Of a stretch of 64,000 nucleotides of DNA, positions 1 to 8,087 are shown one piece after another. The position numbers and the translations under genes are program-made. Location of the stretch: positions 1 to 64,000 of the forward strand of contig JAZKDW010000015.1 in the NCBI GenBank assembly GCA_040387375.1, given 5' to 3'. The notes below the pieces were generated by a model, which saw only the letters and a program-made list of their open reading frames with translations, ran no database searches and was not told the DNA's origin. The stretch's first letter is position 1; every line of letters begins with the position of its first letter. This DNA is from JAZKDW01 sp040387375 (GTDB lineage: Bacteria; Pseudomonadota; Gammaproteobacteria; Burkholderiales; Burkholderiaceae_D).

Positions 1-299
1 AACATGGCCTGGAGCGTGTTCCGTATGGATGCACGGGCGCTTCAGGCCGTGAATTTTTTCTTGACTGCCGTTGCGTCCCGACGTGTCACCGCATTCATCA
101 GCTCGATTGTCGGCTTCAGCCCCATGCTGGTTGCCGTTGCCCCACAGGCTGTGGTGGTTGCCGGCGAACGGACCGGTTTCTCGATTCCGTCACTTGCATC
201 CAGTCCGGTAGTTTTGTATACACGAAATGTCTTCCGCTACCGCCTACCGGAATCATCATCGCTGCGCCGCATTAAACGTTCTGCGCAAGAGAACTTGTC
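1..299. other. No supported gene at left edge
   Basis: About 300 bases with no convincing gene. A plus-strand open frame of about 115 codons crosses the region and runs into the 3' end of the next gene, but its product has no recognisable domain and a basic, low-complexity composition. The minus strand has only short frames ending near position 50. It may be intergenic DNA or the debris of a gene reaching in from outside the window. Confidence 0.4.
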
Positions 300-1265
300 T
301 CAGTCGATCTTGATACCTAAATCGTGTACCGCTTTGCCATACTTAGCGTAATCAGATTTAAGCAGTGCAGCAAACTCGTCTGGTGTGGTGATGTAGGGGT
401 TCAGTCCGCCGCCACCACGCTGAAATCTTTCCGTGATTTCAGCAGAGGCGAGCAACTTGTTCAATTCGGTACGCAGGCGAATCAAGATCGGCTCCGGAGT
501 ACCGGCCGGTGCGAACAAGGCAATCCAACTGAATATGTTATAGCCAGGATAGATCGCCCCGAGCGCCGGCAGGCCGGGGAAATCCGCAGAAGGTTTTGCG
601 CCCATTGTGGCTAGGGGCCGGAGCCGGCCCGACTTGAAAAAAGGCGCAGCGGCAGTACTCGCGACCATTACCAATGTTTCGCCAGCGACTGTGGCGGTGG
701 CTGCAGGTGTCCCTCCCTTGTAGGGTATGTGAAGAAGATCGATGCCGGCGCGGGCCTTGAGCGCTTCCATGGCGAGTTGATGCAGGCTGCCGTTGCCGAT
801 CGAAGCATACGGCATAGGCGGTTTTGTTTTCTTTGCGTACTCGACGAATTCCTGGAAGCTTTTTGCCGGCACCGACGGATGGACTGCAAGCACATACTCA
901 GCAGCCGAGATAGTGGTGACAGGGACGAGATCTTTCATCGGGTCGTAAGAAAGCGTCTTGTAGAGGTGGGGATTCACGGTGATCATGCTATCCCACCCCA
1001 GCAGCAAGGTATGGCCGTCAGGAACAGCCTTGGCTACGATTTCGCCGCCAATGTTGCCGCCGGCGCCAGTGCGATTATCTATCACGATCGGCTGCCCCAG
1101 AGCCAGCGCAAGTTTTTCCGTCAGCACGCGTGCCAATACGTCGGGGGCACCACCCGGGGAGCTTGGCACGACCAGCCTGATGGCACGGGTTGGGTACTGC
1201 TGAGCCCAAACTATGGTCGCAAAGAAGGCAAGGAAAACGGCGGCTGAGATACGCATGAACGACAT
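300..1265 (-). CDS. Bug/TctC-family tripartite tricarboxylate transporter substrate-binding protein
   Basis: Periplasmic solute-binding protein of the Bug (TctC) family, which captures carboxylates for TTT transporters or serves as an orphan receptor. The chosen start at 1265 gives about 321 residues beginning MSFMRISAAV, a hydrophobic stretch and a cleavage site near VWAQQYPTR. The mature N-terminus reads YPTRAIRLVVPSSPGGAPD, the family signature for the first ligand-binding loop, and later IDNRTGAGGNIGGE is the second loop. The start at 1265 has GGAG about 10 bases upstream; the in-frame ATG at 1280 and the longer frame from 1340 have no such site. No TctA/TctB membrane genes lie nearby, so it is an orphan receptor. 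The ligand cannot be read from the sequence. A LysR gene lies upstream in the same orientation and may regulate it. Confidence 0.88.
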   Translation of the reverse strand: MSFMRISAAVFLAFFATIVWAQQYPTRAIRLVVPSSPGGAPDVLARVLTEKLALALGQPIVIDNRTGAGGNIGGEIVAKAVPDGHTLLLGWDSMITVNPHLYKTLSYDPMKDLVPVTTISAAEYVLAVHPSVPAKSFQEFVEYAKKTKPPMPYASIGNGSLHQLAMEALKARAGIDLLHIPYKGGTPAATATVAGETLVMVASTAAAPFFKSGRLRPLATMGAKPSADFPGLPALGAIYPGYNIFSWIALFAPAGTPEPILIRLRTELNKLLASAEITERFQRGGGGLNPYITTPDEFAALLKSDYAKYGKAVHDLGIKID

Positions 1266-1644
1266 GGCAGAAGTCTCCATATTTTTAGAATGTACATTAA
1301 ATTGAAACACGATCGTGACCATGTTCTTCCCAGGGCGCAATCAGTCGGTATCCCTGTATGGCGTCGAATCAGTATCCATCAATGTTGATTCGCAATCAAT
1401 GTAGTATCTACAATAAGCAAAATTGTTTTCTGAAATAGTCCTTTGCTTATCGCTCTTGAACTTACTCCTCGAAATACACGGCGAAGAATTGGCGTTATGG
1501 CGACAATATCGCAGCTTGCATCGAGGAAGAGTGGGCGGTTTCCGCGCGATCTGCCGCTATCGTCCGCACTCGGACAACACGAGCGATCTGATCATTGGAG
1601 GCTTGCCCACCGAGTGGGTCACCGGGACCCGGCGTCCCGGTGCT
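1266..1644. other. Intergenic region with a hairpin behind the LysR gene
   Basis: About 380 bases between two minus-strand genes. A perfect 9-bp stem (CACCGGGAC at 1620-1628 against GTCCCGGTG at 1634-1642, 5-base loop) stands directly behind the LysR stop codon and could end its transcript, although no T-run follows. Short plus-strand frames across 1423-1698 show no recognisable domain. The promoter of the Bug gene should lie between about 1270 and 1420. Confidence 0.45.
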
Positions 1645-2556
1645 TTAGGTCGCTGCCTGCGGCATGCTGTTAAACGCATCCAAGATCACTTGCCTTAGCC
1701 AGCGGTTTGCCGGATCGCGATGGTAGCGCTCATGCCAATACTGTTTGACCTCGTAAGACGGCGTCGGAACAGGGATTGCCAGTGTTTTTATGTTGCCCGC
1801 CGCGGATAAGGTTTGTCCCAGTCGCGCGGGCACAATGGCCAGCATGTCGGTTGACGCAATGATTTGTGCCAGGCCCAGATAGGACGGTACACATACTTTG
1901 ACCGAGCGTTGAATGCCTTGTTTTTCCAAGGCCTTGTCGAGCTTCCAATAACCGGTTCCCGGCGCATCCACTGCCACGTGCGCCTCTTCAACGATAGCTC
2001 GCTTCGTCAGCTTGGTTCCGATGCGCGGGTGGCCCTTGCGTGCGATGCAGGCGTAGTACGCGGTCGCCAGTCTTTGCTGATAAAACGCTCCATGCAGCTC
2101 GGCCGCGAAACCTATGGCAATATCGGCCTCGCCATCTTCCAGCAAGTGGGCAGTCTGTTTGTCGAGATTGATGCCCTCAATCCGCAGTCCCGGAGCATGC
2201 CTCTCGAACAGATTCATCAGGTGGGGGAAGAGCACTATGTAACCGACGTCAGTCATGCTTATCCGGAACTTGCGCGTCGATGCTGCCGGCTCAAATTCAT
2301 CAAGTCCCCCTCCCCCCGTTCCGAGCAATTCTATCGATTGCCTTATCGCTGGCAGCAGGCTCTCCATGCGCGGTGTCGGCTTCATGCCTTGTGAAGTCCG
2401 CACGAATAGCGGATCACCGAAATGTCGGCGCAGATGGCTGAGACGAACGCTGATGGACGGTTGGCTAAGACCGATCTGGTCCATCGCCGCAGTAATGCTG
2501 TGCGTGCGGTAGATTTCCTTGAGGATGTTGAGGTCGGCGAGATCAAGTTTGGCCAT
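1645..2556 (-). CDS. LysR-family transcriptional regulator
   Basis: DNA-binding regulator of 303 residues, the normal LysR length. The winged helix-turn-helix is at residues 1-65 (MAKLDLADLNILKEIYRTHS, then AAMDQIGLSQPSISVRLSHL, DPLFVR). The effector-binding domain follows from about residue 90. The style (DLNIL, GDPLFVRT) resembles the NodD/NahR/DntR/LinR branch, whose members often sense aromatic or phenolic compounds. A much longer in-frame extension to 2928 is open, but its extra 124 residues look like non-coding sequence, so the start at 2556 is preferred. A hairpin sits just behind the stop. Its probable targets are the Bug gene downstream or the SDR gene upstream, both on the same strand; the effector is unknown. 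Confidence 0.88.
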   Translation of the reverse strand: MAKLDLADLNILKEIYRTHSITAAMDQIGLSQPSISVRLSHLRRHFGDPLFVRTSQGMKPTPRMESLLPAIRQSIELLGTGGGGLDEFEPAASTRKFRISMTDVGYIVLFPHLMNLFERHAPGLRIEGINLDKQTAHLLEDGEADIAIGFAAELHGAFYQQRLATAYYACIARKGHPRIGTKLTKRAIVEEAHVAVDAPGTGYWKLDKALEKQGIQRSVKVCVPSYLGLAQIIASTDMLAIVPARLGQTLSAAGNIKTLAIPVPTPSYEVKQYWHERYHRDPANRWLRQVILDAFNSMPQAAT

Positions 2557-2639
2557 GGAGCTTACGCTGTATTGAAATTCAGTTTTTCTAAGTCGGGGTT
2601 GTCGCCTTGAGCGGATAGTAACATGGTAAAAGGCAAGTG

Positions 2640-2943
2640 GTGAGTCGTGCGAGAACCAAGCAGCAAGCCGCCGCCGCAATCGAAAAAGCAGGCGCTCACT
2701 ATGTCGTAGCCGGCGTGATGACCTCGGTTCCGCCCTATGGCATCGCCGTGCCGATGCTGCTCGGCGGCGCGCAGGCGGCGCTGCTGGCGGAAACCTTTTC
2801 CGCCTTTCATGGCAGCCGCAATCGCCGAAAAGCACGACTGGGTAGCGTAGCTGGCGCGGCAGGGTGTGTTCGACGGTTTGCAGAAGGATGCGCCGTGGCA
2901 GGACTATGCCGATCGGCTGAACCAGCATTTCGCGCCGAAGTAA
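2640..2943 (+). pseudogene. Decayed dehydrogenase-like gene remnant
   Basis: A plus-strand coding remnant in two frames. The first frame reads KQQAAAAIEKAGAHYVVAGV and then VPPYGIAVPMLLGG; the reading continues after a frame change near 2810 as MAAAIAEKHDWVA, hits an in-frame TAG, and resumes LARQGVFDGLQKDAPWQDYA up to the TAA at 2941-2943. The first part has the look of an NAD-binding beta-hydroxyacid dehydrogenase-like protein, but this is a weak impression. The 5' part of the gene is missing because the LysR gene occupies the space upstream. It ends five bases before the convergent SDR gene and may have belonged to the same pathway. Seen directly: the frame change and the stop. Inferred: that it was once an intact gene. 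Confidence 0.5.
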
Positions 2944-2948
2944 TTGGC

Positions 2949-3725
2949 TTACATCGCAATCGACATGCCGCCGTCAACAAACAGCACATGGCCGTTGACA
3001 TAGGACGCCGCAGCTGAAGCGAGGAAAACCGCGGCGCCGGCGATTTCATCCGGTTGCGCCCATCGCCCGAGCGGCGTGCGGTTGGCAAAATGCGCCTGTA
3101 TCTTCGGATCGGCCATCATGGCCGCATTGGCTTCGGTCGCCACGCCGCCGGGTGCGATCGCATTGCTGGTGATGCCGAGCGGGCCGTATTCGGCGGCCAG
3201 CCCGCGCACCATGCCGGTCAGCCCGTGTTTTGCACCGGCATAGACCGCATCGTTGGCGCGCGCGACGTGTCCGGCGATCGACGTGATCGTAATCAGCCGC
3301 CCGGCGCGCTGCGGCACCATCAGGCGCGCCGCTTCGCGCGCCAGCACATAACCCGCGATCAGGTTGACGTCGAACATTGCATGGAGTTCGGCATCGCTGA
3401 AATCGAGCAGCGGCTTGCGGTGGCGTGTGCCGGCATTGCTGACCAGGATATCCAGTCGGCCATGCGTGGCGGCGATCGTGGCAAACGCCGCCCTGACCGC
3501 GGCCGGATCGGCAATGTCGAAGACCAGCGTCGACGCTGACTGGCCCTGGGCCGTGATCTGCCGGGCGGCGTCGGCCAGACTGTCCGCGTTGCGTCCATTG
3601 AGGATCACATGGGCGCCGGAGCCGGCCATCGCTTCGGCGATTTTCAAGCCGATGCCACGCGCGGCGCCGGTGATGAGCGCGATTTTTCCTTGCAGCGAAA
3701 ATGTTTGCAGATAGGGTTGTGTCAT
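2949..3725 (-). CDS. SDR-family NAD(P)-dependent oxidoreductase (gluconate 5-dehydrogenase-like)
   Basis: Classical short-chain dehydrogenase of 258 residues. Nucleotide-binding motif TGAARGIG at residues 19-26, NAG at 97-99, and catalytic Ser149, Tyr162 and Lys166 (VYAGAKHGL). The ending YVNGHVLFVDGGMSIAM is typical of the family. The sequence resembles gluconate 5-dehydrogenase/3-oxoacyl reductase-type SDRs, so the substrate is probably a sugar acid or a keto/hydroxy acid, but it cannot be fixed. The ATG at 3725 (MTQPYLQTFSLQGK) is preferred to an upstream ATG at 3764 because the shorter form begins at the usual distance before the glycine motif. The remnant at 2640-2943 is convergent and ends beside it; a toxin-antitoxin pair follows upstream. 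Confidence 0.87.
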   Translation of the reverse strand: MTQPYLQTFSLQGKIALITGAARGIGLKIAEAMAGSGAHVILNGRNADSLADAARQITAQGQSASTLVFDIADPAAVRAAFATIAATHGRLDILVSNAGTRHRKPLLDFSDAELHAMFDVNLIAGYVLAREAARLMVPQRAGRLITITSIAGHVARANDAVYAGAKHGLTGMVRGLAAEYGPLGITSNAIAPGGVATEANAAMMADPKIQAHFANRTPLGRWAQPDEIAGAAVFLASAAASYVNGHVLFVDGGMSIAM

Positions 3726-3813
3726 GAACTGGTTTTCTCCACTGTGCTTGTCGCGCTTGCTCACTTTAATCTATCGCTGGTTATTCAGCTGCGCGCCGCA
3801 CGGCAAAAGAATG

Positions 3814-4191
3814 TCAGGCCGGCGGCCACAGCGCCTGAAAATCAAACGAAAGTTCCCGATGGTGCCTGATCGAAAGCAGGTAAATCACATCTTCATACCG
3901 TGCATACAGGATGAGGTAATCAGAAATCAGATATTCGCGCAACTCACCATCGCCGAGTTTCTTGCGCAGCACAGCCAGGCCATTGGTAACTTCCACCGAG
4001 CGCGCCGGTCTATTCATGAAAAGCAAACCGATATCGGGAAATCGTTCCAGATTCGGCAGGCCAGTATCCATCAATACATCGAGCAGAGCGTCATATGCCG
4101 GGGGCGCATCCGCATCGGCCATGAACTGTTCGATGCGGACGAGGTTTTTTTCAAAGTTCGCGGTGAGTTTGATCACCAGCTTCCTTGTCAC
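3814..4191 (-). CDS. RelE/ParE-family type II toxin
   Basis: Protein of 125 residues placed 17 bases downstream of a Phd/YefM-type antitoxin gene, the standard antitoxin-toxin order. The C-terminal part (YLILYARYEDVIYLLSIRHH) matches the terminal beta-strands of the RelE/ParE fold, where a conserved (I/L)xxIRH segment follows the core sheet. RelE members cut mRNA on the ribosome and ParE members inhibit gyrase; the sequence alone does not decide which applies. It is longer than the usual 85-100 residues, with a distinct N-terminal segment (residues 1-60) rich in Asp and Ala. Translation is probably coupled to the antitoxin. Confidence 0.75.
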   Translation of the reverse strand: MTRKLVIKLTANFEKNLVRIEQFMADADAPPAYDALLDVLMDTGLPNLERFPDIGLLFMNRPARSVEVTNGLAVLRKKLGDGELREYLISDYLILYARYEDVIYLLSIRHHRELSFDFQALWPPA

Positions 4192-4208
4192 ATCAGCCTC
4201 ATTGCCGC

Positions 4209-4499
4209 TCAGGCGCTGCGACGGCGTTTCAGCGACTGGATCGCTGCGCGCGCATCTTTCACGCGGCCTGCAGCCACATCGTCCAGTCCCTTGCTGGCAT
4301 CGGCAATCAAAAGCAGATGTATGTGTTCGCGTTCCAATTGATGGTAATAGTCCAGCCGCTGAGCGTCGATCAATGCGACGTAACTTTCACCGTTTTTGGT
4401 GATGATTTTTTCGGCTCCGGCCTTTACCTGCTCGGCTAATTCAGAGAGGTTGGCACGGGCCTGGGAAAACGGCACCACGTCGCTTGCAGAGATTCCCAT
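4209..4499 (-). CDS. Phd/YefM-family antitoxin
   Basis: Antitoxin of 96 residues. The N-terminus (VVPFSQARANLSELAEQVKA, then KIITKNGESYVALIDA) is the Phd/YefM DNA-binding fold. The C-terminal tail (residues 60-96, basic, helical) should wrap the toxin. The start is supported by AAAGGGG about 8 bases upstream of the ATG. It binds the partner toxin and, by family knowledge, represses its own promoter; the upstream region carries TGTACA-type hexamers of the kind YefM recognises (see the regulatory entry). Confidence 0.82.
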   Translation of the reverse strand: MGISASDVVPFSQARANLSELAEQVKAGAEKIITKNGESYVALIDAQRLDYYHQLEREHIHLLLIADASKGLDDVAAGRVKDARAAIQSLKRRRSA

Positions 4500-4523
4500 G
4501 AAGTACCCCTTTGCCTCACAAAT

Positions 4524-4570
4524 TGTGCAAAATTCTGTACATTATAAATTAAGTACGCGCGAGCGGTAAA
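4524..4570 (-). promoter_or_regulatory. Promoter and operator of the toxin-antitoxin pair
   Basis: Read on the minus strand, a perfect -10 TATAAT lies at 4546-4541 and a TTTACC -35-like element at 4570-4565, with an 18-base spacer. Two hexamers, TGTACA (4536-4541, touching the -10) and TGTGCA (4524-4529), lie 12 bp apart centre to centre. In E. coli YefM-YoeB the operator is built on TGTACA core palindromes with the same spacing, so these are good candidates for the autoregulatory site. Transcription should start near 4534, inside the operator. Confidence 0.6.
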
Positions 4571-4612
4571 CAAGATCGGGGACAGGAAAAAAGCCCGACC
4601 CCGGCGCCTCAC

Positions 4613-5206
4613 CTACGAAACATAATCAAACACCTTGACGACCTTGCGCACGCCGCTTACACCACTGGCAATCTGGCCGGCGATATCGCCCTGCGCCGGT
4701 GTTACCCGTCCCATCAGATACACGACACCACGTTCGACGACGACCTTGATCGTGTTGACGCTGAGCGCACGTTCGGGGATCAGGCTGGCGACCACCTTGG
4801 CCGCGATCAGGGCGTCATTGGAGCGCGACAGTATGTTCGATGCCGCCGCGATTTCCACTTCATTGGCAACCGACTGCACGCCATTGATGCTACCGATTTC
4901 GCGCCCCAGCGCCGATTGCATCCCGGCGTCGCGCACTTCACCGGTCAACAGCACTTTCCGGTTAAAACTGGTGACGGTGACATGCGAACCGCCGTCGATC
5001 AGGCCCTGCACACGTGATTCGACAGCGGCGGCGATCGTGCTGTCGTCGGTTACCGGGGCAAATGCGCGGTTCTCGTTGGCCGCTGCCGTACCCGGGCTGC
5101 CGGCCATCGTGCCACAACCCTGCAATCCGACTGCCGCGACTCCAGAGAGGACCGCGAGCATCAGCGGCCGTGCGATTATTTTCAGCTTGTTTCGTAGCAT
5201 ATTCAT
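4613..5206 (-). CDS. BON-domain outer-membrane lipoprotein (OsmY/DolP-like)
   Basis: Envelope lipoprotein of 197 residues. It begins MNMLRNKLKIIARPLM, then a hydrophobic stretch ending in the lipobox LQGC (Cys about residue 31), so it is lipidated and probably sorted to the outer membrane. Two BON domains follow (about 55-120 and 130-197), with the typical VTGEV/LTGEVRD and MGRVTP turns. The architecture is that of DolP/YraP and OsmY, which support envelope integrity under stress. The start at 5206 is chosen for its strong GGAGGAG site; a longer frame from 5251 would bury the signal peptide. It stands alone, not next to the yraN/gmhA-like genes that often accompany dolP. Confidence 0.88.
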   Translation of the reverse strand: MNMLRNKLKIIARPLMLAVLSGVAAVGLQGCGTMAGSPGTAAANENRAFAPVTDDSTIAAAVESRVQGLIDGGSHVTVTSFNRKVLLTGEVRDAGMQSALGREIGSINGVQSVANEVEIAAASNILSRSNDALIAAKVVASLIPERALSVNTIKVVVERGVVYLMGRVTPAQGDIAGQIASGVSGVRKVVKVFDYVS

Positions 5207-5459
5207 TCGACTCCTCCATGCTTGTAAATGCCAGGGACAGGCAAAACGCATGTCCCGCGTTGACCGGTGCAGAATCCCGATCGGTGCTCAAGCATAACAG
5301 CCCTCGATTCCTGCATGATTTTTGAAGGCGAAAATGCGTTGATCGGTTTTTCCCATCACACCGGCGCATGGAAAAAATGATGCCGATTCGCCGTTTCGCC
5401 ACAAGCTGTCAGAACATGGTTTTGCTTCACGCAGTTTATGGGCATGCTAGTGTCAAAGG

Positions 5460-5830
5460 ATGCCCGCCATGATTCGATTTTTCACCTTTCTTCCCCTGTT
5501 GATCACACTCGCAGCATGCGGTCTGCTGCTGGCGTACGGGCCGATTGTGCAACCGCCACGCTATCACGACTTCGCCGACCAGTCGTCCTTGCCCGGTGTG
5601 CCGCACGCCGCCGACGTGCTGTCGAATATCGGCTTTGCCGTCGTTGGCCTGTGGGGCTGGCTGCGCTTGCGGCCGCTGGCGGCGCATCCGGCCATCAGAT
5701 CTGGATGACGCTCGGATGGATCAGCGGACACACGATCAAACATCTGCTGGCGACTGCGGCGGCGGGCGCGCTGGTTGCCAGGACACGCTCGCCCGACTCG
5801 ATGCAGCCGCAACTTACGGTCATTTCCTGA
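5460..5830 (+). pseudogene. Ceramidase-like membrane protein gene with internal deletion
   Basis: Two ends of one gene joined out of frame. The first frame gives a signal/anchor (MIRFFTFLPLLITLAACGLL) and RYHDFADQSSLPGVPHAADV with LSNIGFAVVGLWGW, which I recognise as the start of the multi-pass membrane proteins related to alkaline ceramidases. After about 5695 the reading moves to another frame and gives QIWMTLGWISGHTIKHLLAT, the usual last transmembrane helix of the same family. A full-length relative is about 250 residues, so roughly 120-140 middle codons are missing. The first frame ends at a stop at 5706-5708; the second ends at 5828-5830. The product is almost certainly non-functional. 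Confidence 0.68.
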
Positions 5831-5995
5831 GACAGCCAAAGTCTGTGTCTGATATGACTACCTCTTGAATTACCTGCACCTGACCGGCCGGGATGCCTGG
5901 AAAAAACCCTTTCCACATGATCCTGTGGTTGGCGTTAGACTACTGGCTGCGCCGGCCGATGAAATGCGCCGAGCAAATCAAAAGGAGATAAGGAA

Positions 5996-7198
5996 ATGGC
6001 AGAAAATCGTGGTGTCGTTTATGTAGAGCAGGGCCGGGTGGAAGTGCAATCCATCCCCTTTCCAAAGCTGGAAAGCCCGCAAGGAAAAAAAATCGAGCAT
6101 GGCGTGATCCTGAAGGTGGTCTCGACCAATATCTGCGGCTCCGACCAGCACATGGTGCGCGGCAGGACGACCGCGGCGTCGGGCCTGGTGCTCGGCCATG
6201 AAATCACCGGTGAAGTGATCGAGGCCGGCCGCGATGTCGAAACCCTCAAGAAGGGTGACCTGGTATCGGTGCCGTTCAACGTTGCCTGCGGCCGCTGCCG
6301 CACCTGCAAGGAACAGCATACCGGCGTGTGCCTGAGCGTGAATCCTTCACGTGCCGGCGGCGCCTACGGTTATGTCGACATGGGCGGCTGGATCGGCGGC
6401 CAGGCCGAGTATGTGATGGTGCCGTATGCGGATTTCAACCTGCTGCGCTTCCCGGACAAGGACCAGGCGATGACCAAGATCACCGACCTGACCTGCCTGT
6501 CGGATATCCTTCCCACCGGCTACCATGGCGCGGTGACGGCTGGTGTCGGTCCCGGCACCACGGTGTATGTCGCCGGCGCCGGTCCGGTCGGATTGGCCGC
6601 CGCGGCGTCGGCCCGCCTGCTGGGCGCGGCCGTGGTGATCGTCGGCGACGTCAATCCGCTGCGCATTGCGCACGCGCGCAGCGTCGGTTTCGAGACGGTC
6701 GACCTGTCGCTGGATGTGACCCTCGCGGACCAGATTTTCCAGATCCTGGGCGACGCCGAAGTGGACTGCGCGATCGATTGTGTGGGTTTTGAAGCGCGCG
6801 GCCATGGCCATGACGGCTCCCAGGTGGAAGCGCCTGCGACGGTACTCAATTCGCTGATGGAAATCACGCGTGCCGCCGGGCGCATCGGCATTCCTGGCCT
6901 ATACGTGACGGATGATCCGGGCGCAGTCGACAAGGCGGCGCAGCGCGGCAGCCTGAGCATCCGGCTCGGACTGGGCTGGGCAAAATCGCACAGCCTGCAC
7001 ACCGGGCAGACGCCGGTCATGAAATATAACCGTCAGCTGATGCAGGCGATCCTGTGGGACCGCATCAAGATCGCCGACATTGTCGGCGTCCAGGTCATCA
7101 CGCTCGATGAAGCGCCGTCCGGTTATGGCGCATTCGATGCGGGCGCGCCGAAGAAATTCGTGATCGATCCGCACCAGTCCGTCAGGCGCGCCGCCTGA
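5996..7198 (+). CDS. fdhA: Zinc-dependent formaldehyde dehydrogenase, glutathione-independent
   Basis: Medium-chain dehydrogenase of 400 residues, the length of Pseudomonas putida FdhA, which oxidises formaldehyde to formate with tightly bound NAD and no glutathione. Catalytic zinc ligands: Cys47 (NICGSDQH) and the HE pair at 68-69. Structural zinc ligands: Cys98, Cys101, Cys104 and Cys112. The nucleotide-binding motif is VAGAGPVGLAAA near residue 190. The long insert before QAEYVMVPYADFNLL and the PGLYVTDDPGAVD segment are typical of this branch. AGGAGATAAGG precedes the ATG. It stands alone between a broken membrane protein gene and minus-strand hypotheticals. Formaldehyde dismutase activity is an alternative within the same family. 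Confidence 0.85.
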   Translation: MAENRGVVYVEQGRVEVQSIPFPKLESPQGKKIEHGVILKVVSTNICGSDQHMVRGRTTAASGLVLGHEITGEVIEAGRDVETLKKGDLVSVPFNVACGRCRTCKEQHTGVCLSVNPSRAGGAYGYVDMGGWIGGQAEYVMVPYADFNLLRFPDKDQAMTKITDLTCLSDILPTGYHGAVTAGVGPGTTVYVAGAGPVGLAAAASARLLGAAVVIVGDVNPLRIAHARSVGFETVDLSLDVTLADQIFQILGDAEVDCAIDCVGFEARGHGHDGSQVEAPATVLNSLMEITRAAGRIGIPGLYVTDDPGAVDKAAQRGSLSIRLGLGWAKSHSLHTGQTPVMKYNRQLMQAILWDRIKIADIVGVQVITLDEAPSGYGAFDAGAPKKFVIDPHQSVRRAA

Positions 7199-7228
7199 CG
7201 CGAGCCCGGCACGTCCGCAGACCCGACC

Positions 7229-7651
7229 TCAATCGAACAAATTGCTTTGTTTGGGGTCGTCGGCCTGCGGCCGGTTTTTTGTCGGGCGCGGATAACCTGC
7301 CTCGCGCATCGCGCTGGCCAGCTCATGCATTGCATTCCAAATTTCGACTGACTGCTGCGGCGACAATGCCGCGGCATGCTCGAGGCTGTCGCATGCGCCG
7401 CGTATGTTGAGGACCAGCGCATTGATGTAGTGCTGACGATTGAGGCTGACTGCGGCCTGCCTCCGGCGGTACCATTCCGCCTGCAGTTCTTCGCGTTGTT
7501 CCAGCGTCAGCTTGTCAAGCAGGCCGGCCGAGGGCTTGTAGGTGTATTTGTCGAACGAGCCGACGATCCTGACGATCGGGGATTGTCTGGCTTCGTCGAA
7601 GCCTGAATAAAGCAACACCTGCACCTTGCCGCCCTGATCTTTGAATTGCAC
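7229..7651 (-). CDS. Conserved hypothetical protein
   Basis: Soluble protein of 140 residues beginning MQFKDQGGKVQVLLYSGFDE and ending in a Pro/Lys-rich tail (RPTKNRPQADDPKQSNLFD). The middle (residues 45-110) is helical, with LTLEQREELQAEWYRRRQ and HYINALVLNIRGACDSLEHA. No signal peptide, membrane segment or known catalytic motif is visible. I do not recognise the family. It lies 37 bases downstream of the WGR-like gene on the same strand and may be cotranscribed with it. Confidence 0.6.
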   Translation of the reverse strand: MQFKDQGGKVQVLLYSGFDEARQSPIVRIVGSFDKYTYKPSAGLLDKLTLEQREELQAEWYRRRQAAVSLNRQHYINALVLNIRGACDSLEHAAALSPQQSVEIWNAMHELASAMREAGYPRPTKNRPQADDPKQSNLFD

Positions 7652-7688
7652 TCCAGAAGTCCTTCAGATTTGATCCAGCAATGACGGA

Positions 7689-7961
7689 TCAGTCCAGTTG
7701 TACGTGACCACGCTTTTGATGTTGCCGTACGATTGCCGCCAACGCAGCGAGTCCAGCGTCCAGGCTGTCAAACGGCCGTGTCTTGCCGCCGCCGCTCTGA
7801 TCCTGTTTGCCACCCCAGCTTTGCATGATCATCCATTGCTCAAACAGGTCCTGCATGAGAATGATGGTGTAGAGCCGGTCCGAGGCCGCGAACCGCACCC
7901 GGATGGGGGTGGCGGTGGCGACCGGCAGGGGGCGGGTAACTTCGTCGGCGTCATCAATCAT
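7689..7961 (-). CDS. WGR-like small protein
   Basis: Protein of 90 residues. The core (RLYTIILMQDLFEQWMIMQS, then WGGKQDQSGGGKTRPFDSLD) follows the pattern of WGR domains: a beta-hairpin, a Trp-Gly-(Arg/Gly) motif, and a segment ending in an aromatic/Asp. WGR domains occur in PARP-type proteins and, as short stand-alone versions, in many proteobacteria with no assigned role; nucleic-acid binding is possible. The usual Arg of WGR is Gly here. It probably shares a transcript with the 140-residue hypothetical behind it. Confidence 0.55.
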   Translation of the reverse strand: MIDDADEVTRPLPVATATPIRVRFAASDRLYTIILMQDLFEQWMIMQSWGGKQDQSGGGKTRPFDSLDAGLAALAAIVRQHQKRGHVQLD

Positions 7962-8087
7962 GGGCCGCGATCATACCAGTTACGCAGGCAGATTGCATGG
8001 CCCAACCGACATCAAATTCAGACCTGTTGCATCCGAAAGAAAATCACGTGCGGGCCTGTGTCGGCCGGCCAGTGAGGACAGTGCGGA

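Noticed and set aside
4..351. Plus-strand frame of 115 codons at the left edge
   Set aside because: No domain, basic low-complexity composition, and it overlaps the 3' end of a well-supported minus-strand gene.
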